A stretch of 64,000 nucleotides of DNA from NCBI GenBank assembly GCA_028015205.1, contig CM051510.1, forward strand, positions 33,480,580 through 33,544,579. The letters run 5' to 3'. The notes under the pieces were generated by a model. It was given only the letters and a program-made list of their open reading frames with translations, made no database searches and was not told the DNA's origin. This document shows, piece after piece, positions 57,757 through 64,000 of the stretch (positions within the stretch are counted from its first letter, which is position 1; each line of letters opens with the position of its first letter). The stretch is from Mytilisepta virgata (lineage: Eukaryota > Mollusca > Bivalvia > Mytilida > Mytilidae). A program made the position numbers and the translations under genes.

Positions 57757-57960
57757 ATACCAAAGGGATAGTCGAAGAGGGGAAAATCGAAAACAGCTGA
57801 CAAATTCTGAGAACAACGATGACAATACCAAAACAATACAAACACTACACTTCAAAACTTAAAACATATGAACAACATGGACTCCACCAAAAATACCGGG
57901 GGTACACTCAGGTGCTTCGGAAGAGTAAGCAGTCTCTGATTCCCGCAGGACTCCCGCAAT
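57757..57960 (-). repeat. Dispersed mussel repeat, minus-strand copy
   Basis: Reverse complement of the family at 11205-11400. On plus it reads AATACCAAAGGGATAGTCG ... CCACCAAAAATACCGG, ACTCAGGTGCTTCGGAAGAG and TAAGCAGTCTCTGATTCC. The 78-codon plus frame across it is not a gene. Confidence 0.65.
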
Positions 57961-58037
57961 GCTGCCCATGTCAAATCCGGTATGAGGAAGTGACCACATC
58001 AATGGAACGGGCCATTTTCATTTCGGAAATCGTTTTT

Positions 58038-59326
58038 AGCTCACCTGGCTATTGAGCTTTTGCCATCACTTGGCGTCCGTCGTCCGTCCGTCCGTCGTTA
58101 GCTTTTCATTCAAACATCTTCTCATCAGAAACCATTTGGCCAATTCCAACCAAACTTTGCATGAGTGGTGTATGGACGGTCCTCAACAAAGTTTCCTCAT
58201 TTAGTTCTGATTGGTCAAGAAACATGGCCACCAGAGGCAATTCTTGTTTCTGATTGGCTGATTTTAAAAAATCTTCTCCTCTGAAACCGCTGGGCCGATT
58301 GGTTTGAAACTTAATAGGAATGATCTATGACATGTCCGCTACAAACGATCCTCAAATTATTTTTTGATCTGACATAAAACATGGCTGTCGTAGCTAAACA
58401 TAGAATATAGGGGTGCATGTGTTGTTTTTGGCTTATAACTTAAAAACCGTTACAGATATCAAAAATCTGACACGAAGTAAAATTGATCAGCATGACAAGA
58501 TCTACCTACCCTGAAATTTTGAAGGAAATCCCAAAACCCATTTAGGAGTTATTGCCCTTTTTCGTCAAATTTTCAAAATTTAACATTTTTCGTCATTTAT
58601 CTCCAAAACTATTTGAGATAGAAGTGAAATGTAAATTTGAAAAATGTTTGCCATGTTGAGGTCTACATACCCTGAAATTTTAAAGGAAATCCCAAAACCC
58701 ATTTAGGAGTTGTTGCCCTTTTTTGTCAAATTTTCAAATTTTTTTCATTAAAAAATCTGCTCCTCTGAAACCGCTGGGGCGATTGGTTTGAAACTTGATA
58801 GGAATGATCTATGACATGTCTTCTACAAACGATCATCAATTTATTTTGATCTGACATAAAACATGGCTTTCGTAGCTAAAAATAGAATATAGGGGTGCAT
58901 GTGTTCTTTTTGGCTTATAACTTAAAAACCGTTACAGATATCAAAAATCTGACATGGGGTAAAATTGATCAGCATGACAAGATCTACCTACCCTGAAATT
59001 TTGAAGGAAATCCCAAAACCCATTTAGGAGTTATTGCCCTTTTTTCGTCAAATTTTCAAAATTTAACAGTTTTCGTCATTTATCTCCAAAACTGTTTGAG
59101 ATAGAAGTGAAATGTAAATCTGAAAAATATTTGCCATGTTGAGGTCTACCTACACTGAAATTTTAAAGGAAATCCCAAAACCCATTTAGGAGTTATTGCC
59201 CTTTTTTGTCAAATAAATTTTCCCTGAACAATTGAACCAATTGCAACAAACTTGGTCAAATAGTTGATTAATTGTCCAATGAAAACTAGACTCCAGGTGA
59301 GCGATACAGGTTCTGGTGAGCCTCTA
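58038..59326 (+). mobile_element. Repeat element with GCTCACCTGG inverted ends and nested tandem repeats
   Basis: Begins AGCTCACCTGG (58038) and ends near CCAGGTGAGC (59293-59302) plus a GAGCCTCTAG end. Inside, a 484-bp unit is duplicated (CTCCTCTGAAACCGCTGGG at 58276 and 58760). Each unit itself contains two copies of a CCCTGAAATTTTGAAGGAAATCCC block about 163 bp apart. No coding capacity. I recognise the termini from other bivalve sequence; the transposon class is unknown. Confidence 0.8.
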
Positions 59327-59504
59327 GTTTTTTATACCTGTCAACCAAGTCATGATGGCGTCCATAAAACTTTAATAAGGATGACTGCAACAAAGGAGCA
59401 ACGAAATAAACCATGAAAAACTTTTATTGTGAACAAGGTAGAAATAGTGAAAGTTATTATACTGTTGCTTTGATAAAGACTGCGGGAAGAGAGATAGTCC
59501 TGTT
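59327..59504. other. Short intergenic stretch
   Basis: Two overlapping frames on opposite strands (59350-59694) span this and the next feature. No recognisable domain. Confidence 0.4.
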
Positions 59505-59685
59505 GAACCAAAATAGAAACAGTAACAATATCCATAGCTATTGCTGGATACAGTGTACTATGATGCCAGGCTTCTGTTTTCTTGAAGCGATAAGTGGCCA
59601 ACAATGGAACACCACAATCATAGGGAAAATAATAGGGGTTTGTCACGGTAAAAATCTTATTGTTACTGTTTCTGTTTTGATTTTA
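59505..59685. repeat. Small inverted-repeat element
   Basis: CAAAATAGAAACAGTAACAA near 59508 and TTGTTACTGTTTCTGTTTTG near 59660 are inverted copies. A third, single end lies at about 63258-63285 (TATTACTGTTTCTGTTTTGA). Possible tiny MITE. Confidence 0.5.
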
Positions 59686-61289
59686 AGTCTTTAAGTTACT
59701 TTTAATTAACGGAAAGTTAGTGTAGGACATTCATAGACATTAAGTGTGATATTACATCTTGGTGCATTGTCATCTTTGATATTTTTTCTCAGATGACATA
59801 TCAATAATTACTGTATCAAATGTTAAATTAAATGCACGGTAAAGTCCCATTGCATTTTGTATCACCGCAAGAAAAAAAAACATGGCAGAGAAAAGCGTGT
59901 GACTATGACGATGCAATAGTTGTGTATACAATCTGGACACCTACCATGTGTTGACTTTAAGAATTCACTTTCGGGATTTTTGTCTTAATGATCGGTATTT
60001 ACCTCATATCACCATCGAGCTGATGAATGCACCCGCAATATAAAAATTTAAAATTCAAAAATTTATTGCAAACACAAAACCCAGCAAATCAAAGATGAAA
60101 CGGACAATATATATGATAAGAAAACAGTTTCCTGCCTCCCTTCCTCAGTTCTAATGACTGGAATATAAAAGAAACCACTGTTTCTATATCATCAGGTTTT
60201 TTTCATTAAAGATTTGATTTCAGTTGAAACAAACTGTACGAAATTGTCATTGTCCATGTGATAATTTTTTATTTTACCAGAGGAAACCTTCTCTGCTATC
60301 GATGAACTAACATCTTTTTTGGACTTTAAATATATAGAGATGTACAGAAGTATCTTTCTTTCTTGTAGCCTCACACACTACATAATTACAACAGTAGTCT
60401 GATTTTACTACACTGTACATTACCGGTCTATATATATGTGATAAAATTAAATTTGTTTTACCTAGTCTTCTGGACTAAACGAGGTATATGTATAAATGTA
60501 TATAGCTGTCTGGTTTTGGGAAGGTAAAAGCTATATTTTGTCAAAAATATACAATAATTCTAACAGGAAATATACTCTTACACTGATGTTTTTAGTGGAC
60601 AAATTTCTGTTTAGTTTGGAGGGCTCAATTTTATTTTTATTCGACTACAATCAAACCAGATTATTTTTTTTCTTACCACGTCGAATCAGAAACTTTTTTT
60701 AGCAATGCCCAGAAAGTAAAAGGTGTATTTATTCCTATGAAATCACCAGCAGTGATTAAAACTGGTATATAGTATGAAATTGTTTTTATAATAAAATTTG
60801 TGCATATACTCTTCATTTTTTAATTTAAAACAAGATTAGTTCAGATCTTTGCAACACACATCACACGCACACAGGTCCATCTCGTAAATAAATAGCATAG
60901 TCATTATGATATCCCCTGGATGTTGATGGTGTCGATTGTGGATTTTCTCTTTGTATTTTGTTATAATAATCATAATTCCACACAGTACTGAGTAGACACA
61001 CATTGGGTATATGTACATGTATGCATATTTAAACTAGAAATGAAAGCCATTTTTATTGATGTACCTCAGAGAAATCACTTCTCCCTATCATTATTAAGTG
61101 TGGTAGGCCTTGTAGGAACCAAAGTTTTCTTCATCAATAGGTCCTTCTACTTACAGGTCAGAATATTCTAAAATTTGGCGGTTCTCCAGAAGATTTGTGC
61201 ATGTATTTTCCATAGGGTCTTATGTTAACCTAAGTCCTCTGCTGAAGGCCATTTTGAATTAGGGATTAGCACCAAAGTAACACACTTGA
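59686..61289. other. Intergenic, no gene seen
   Basis: AT-rich. CAGATTATTTTTTTTCTTACC...TCGAATCAGAA (about 60656-60690) has relatives at 62286-62352. No coding signal. Confidence 0.45.
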
Positions 61290-62077
61290 TGAGCACCTTA
61301 AGAGGAACATTCAGACCAAGTTTGATTTCAAACAATTCTGCGGTTTTGTAATATGTCATAAACACTTTCTGTAAAGTTTGGCTCTATTTGGCCAAGCAGT
61401 TTAAGAGAAAACAATATCAACCAATCAGAAACAAGAATTGACCATGGCAGCCGTGTTTGTCGCCCTTTCTGGACAAAATGAGGAAAATTTGTAAAAAAAC
61501 TCAAACAGATACTTCCTGTCAACTCTCGTTCCACTTGGCCAAGCGGTTTCAAAGAAGAAGATTACCAACCGATGAAAGACAAGAACTGCAAATGACGGCC
61601 ATGTTTGTTGCCAGATCGGTACGAAATAGGAAACGTTGTAAAGAACCTCTCATAGATGCTTCCTGTCAAGTTTCTTTCCATTTGGACAAGGGATTTCAGT
61701 TTATAACATTTTTTTATATCTACCAATCAGAAACAAGAACTGCGCATGGCGGCCATAATTGTAGTCCGATCGGGACGAAATGAGGAAACCTTATAAAGCA
61801 CCTCCCATATATACTTCTGTCAAGTTTAGTTCCATTCGGCCCAGCGGTTTCAGGCGAGAAGATTTTTGAAAACTCAGCCAATCAGAAACAACAATTGCCC
61901 ATGGCGGCCATGTTTGTTGTCCGACCGGGATGAAATGACCTTACATAGATGCTTCCTGTCAAATTTATTTCCATTTGGTCCAATGGTTTCATAGGAGAAG
62001 ATTGAAATGTGAAAAGCTAACGGACGACGGGCGGACGACGGACGCCAAGCGATAACAAAAGCTCACATGGCCTTTGG
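61290..62077 (-). mobile_element. Element of the GCTCACCTGG family with about 150-bp tandem repeats, inverted relative to 58038
   Basis: Four units carry ATGGC(A/G)GCC(G/A)TGTTTGT-like cores at 61443, 61594, 61744 and 61901, with AATCAGAAACAAGAA before and CTTCCTGTCAA after. The right end, CTAACGGACGACGGGCGGAC and GACGGACGCCAAGC then AAAGCTCAC, is the reverse complement of the left end of the 58038 element (CTTGGCGTCCGTCGTCCG). The two elements are therefore related and in opposite orientation. The plus frame 61457-61783 is read from the tandem units and is not a gene. Confidence 0.75.
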
Positions 62078-62560
62078 AACAATGCTTTGATTGTCATGAT
62101 TGTTGTTCTTCATCTTGATGATTAATCAGTGAAAGGTCAAGTATGACTGAAAAACTCAGGAAAATCTTTTATGTTCAAAATGAATCAAGTCAGGTTTGTA
62201 TTAAATAATGGTCTTAAGCTTTTCTTGTAATACTCGTGATTTGTTATATCAACTCTCGGATTCAATTATTATTATTATTGTAAAACAGATTATTTTTTTT
62301 TTGGTCCTTGCTGCAACAGATTATTTTTTTTCCTTCCCTTTGGAATCAGAATATTTTTTTCACAAAAGAAAATATACCCCCACCCCTCCTTGAAGTTAAA
62401 TGGTTGTTCCCTAAGAGAAAATGATACTACAAATGTGTTGTGGTCCTTAACTTTCAGTTTAACTATTTAAATAATTTTCTACCTGCATCCTTTTTCCCCC
62501 AGTAAACTTGAAATTAGAAAAACCAACGACACATACTCCTTCTGTTTTCAACATAGTTAT
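62078..62560. other. Intergenic, T-rich repeats only
   Basis: Two tandem AACAGATTATTTTTTTTnCTT units (62286 and 62319). No gene. Confidence 0.5.
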
Positions 62561-62665
62561 ATGTATACACGACAACGGGCGATCGAATTCAAAACTTGTG
62601 ACAAAAAGGATGATTTTAAGGTCCTAGTTGTGAATTTCCCTTTTCTTAACAGTAACATACTGACA
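62561..62665 (+). pseudogene. Reverse transcriptase scrap
   Basis: Reads EFKTCDKKDDFKVLVVNFPFLNSNI, the KxxDKRDDF-xxPIVNFPF block of the RT family found at 2-739, with nothing recognisable on either side. A very short relic. Confidence 0.6.
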
Positions 62666-62722
62666 TGTAAATATGTACCACATTTATTGTTATTTTTTTC
62701 CTCTTTGTCAATTTCCATACAT

Positions 62723-62726
<4 letters not shown>

Positions 62727-62763
<37 letters not shown>

Positions 62764-62768
62764 CCAAT

Positions 62769-62841
<73 letters not shown>

Positions 62842-62850
62842 GATCGATTC
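62727..62850. repeat. (AATC)n microsatellite
   Basis: About 30 units with ACC interruptions at intervals. It encodes Asn-Gln-Ser-Ile repeats in two frames, which explains the long plus frame here. AATC tails end a mussel retroposon family (see 2465-2873), so this may be an expanded tail. Confidence 0.95.
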
Positions 62851-63583
62851 TAATCAAGTGTATATTGTGAATTTTAAAATATGTAATTGTTCAGCTCATT
62901 ATTGGGTGTCGTAATTGACAATAAAGTATTTGTTGCTTTCGCGATGAGTACAAATAAACTTTACATTTTCTGACAATGTACGTATATTGTTTTTTATCCT
63001 GCAACACTAAATTGTTATCTGTTTGAGCGAAAAGGCATGAAAATGAAGCTTATTTGAAGAAGGATAGTTTTTGGCGCGTAATCTAGGGAAACACGACCTC
63101 ATAATCACTGTGAACCAGAACGCAATGCAAAATATCGTTGAATGGGAGGACAGGGGTACCAGGAGACTATATTGGGCTACTCACCCAATATCGAAAAACG
63201 ATATTGGACAGGCTATATTGGTCAGCTAAAAGCGTAGTTGCAGGATAATGAATATTATTACTGTTTCTGTTTTGATTCTAATTAAATAATTTGAAACTAA
63301 TGACAAAATCAAATGCTAGTATTAATTGAATAAATATAGAATAGCTATATATTGTTTTGGAAAATCGATCTTTTGTGTACAATGCTTAGAAACAGGTTGT
63401 CATAAAACAACCTTAAAAACATTAACTATAAAAACCACTGTCATGGTCTGTAACTAAGCTAGCTCATCAATTTGACCCGGGTGAGAATGGAAAGAAAGAT
63501 AAGCATTGCGAAGGACAAAAGATGTTTTTACATACCGGCTGTACGTACGAAAGATAAGTGGGTCGGGATGTAGTTCTTGTCTA
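62851..63583. other. Intergenic flank of mir-10
   Basis: AT-rich with one inverted ATTGG pair near 63168-63220 (TATATTGGGCTACTCACCCAATAT, itself a small palindrome) and a single small-element end (63258-63285). The mir-10 primary transcript would run through here on minus, but no signal defines its ends. Confidence 0.45.
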
Positions 63584-63660
63584 CCACTAGATATAACTCC
63601 GCAGATACGGATTTGTCATGTGACATATACAAATTCGGATCTACAGGGTAGATATAGTGG
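63584..63660 (-). ncRNA. mir-10: mir-10 microRNA precursor hairpin
   Basis: The minus strand folds as a hairpin. The terminal stem is CCACTA/TAGTGG, the 5' arm (63629-63650) is the miR-10 mature sequence beginning UACCCUGUAGAUCCG and ending AAUUUGU, and the loop is about 12 nt (AUAUGUCACAUG). The 3' arm (about 63592-63616) begins ACAAAUCCGUAUCUG and pairs back with few mismatches. The 22-nt mature sequence matches the bilaterian miR-10 consensus as I know it, including seed ACCCUGU. It lies on the same strand as Hox4, about 25.9 kb upstream, matching the conserved Hox4-mir-10-Hox5 order. A 111-codon plus-strand open frame across the hairpin (63506-63841) is taken as chance. Confidence 0.96.
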
Positions 63661-64000
63661 AGAATATCACACATGCGCAGGAAATGTCAAATTCATCTGT
63701 CAACCACATCCGCCATTTTGGTCAGCCATATATGTATGTTGCTGTAAAATACAAAATACGAAAATAATGCTTGTAAAAGATTCACCTACAAATAAAAATT
63801 TGTATTCTCGTCATTTAATGGCCTTCTTGAATCATAAGTAGCTTAGAGATGTTTCTAAATTCATTTTTGACAAAAGGTATGTAAGATTTCAAGCGTGTGA
63901 CTGAAAGGTCACATAAAGTGTCAAGCGTCAAGCAAACGTTTTATGATAAATGTACACATTATCATAGATTAGTGAGTTTACATTGAAATATTCTGTCATA
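63661..64000. other. Right-edge flank upstream of mir-10
   Basis: No reading frame or repeat recognised. TCAAGCGT is duplicated in tandem near 63920. Hox5 would be expected further right, outside the window. Confidence 0.4.

Noticed and set aside
62561..62914. 117-codon frame with Asn-Gln-Ser-Ile repeats
   Set aside because: An (AATC)n microsatellite read as protein, preceded by a short RT relic.
63506..63841. 111-codon plus-strand open frame
   Set aside because: It runs antisense across the mir-10 hairpin, has no recognisable domain, and its coding content is fully explained by chance plus the hairpin.

Overview
The window is animal nuclear DNA, very probably from a marine mussel (Mytilus or a close bivalve relative). 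It is AT-rich, almost free of long open reading frames, full of T, G and C homopolymers, and carries several dispersed repeats I recognise from Mytilus sequence: a retroelement tail ending near 1463, a repeat with an (AATC)-type tail, and the TTGAGCA...CTGATGA...AAATCGACGAA block. The species assignment rests on memory of those repeats and on the Hox4 protein, not on a search.

One protein-coding gene is certain: Hox4 (Deformed orthologue) on the minus strand. Exon 1 (37287-37743) carries the Hox4 N-terminal signature and the YPWM hexapeptide. An intron of about 8.9 kb follows, and exon 2 (28033-28346) carries the complete homeodomain. The join is in phase and gives 256 residues. About 25.9 kb upstream, on the same strand, lies the mir-10 hairpin (63584-63660). 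mir-10 between Hox4 and Hox5 is a deep bilaterian synteny, so the right edge should point toward Hox5 and the left edge toward Hox3. Neither of those genes is inside the window.

Region by region: 1-1463 is the 3' part of a broken retroelement. 1464-18282 is non-coding with mussel repeats, microsatellites and a TTAA-flanked MITE. 18283-20163 holds a SINE and a Tc1/mariner element with perfect terminal repeats and a frameshifted transposase. 20164-28032 is the Hox4 3' flank, with a degenerate 70-bp minisatellite and a cluster of four CRE-like motifs. 28033-37743 is Hox4. 37744-37880 is its proximal promoter, with CCAAT, E-box, E2F-like, YY1-like and TALE-like motifs. 37881-48200 is comparatively repeat-poor and may hold regulatory DNA. 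48200-63500 is dense in MITEs, SINEs, hairpin elements and retroelement scraps. mir-10 closes the window.

Hox4 and mir-10 form the functional unit: a patterning transcription factor and a microRNA embedded in the same cluster, with mobile DNA concentrated in the outer flanks rather than in the first 10 kb upstream of Hox4. Nothing here looks like a wholly new system. The points most worth checking are the mir-10/Hox4 linkage, the promoter motif group, a distal motif block at 43518-43624, and several unnamed non-autonomous elements with clear termini.
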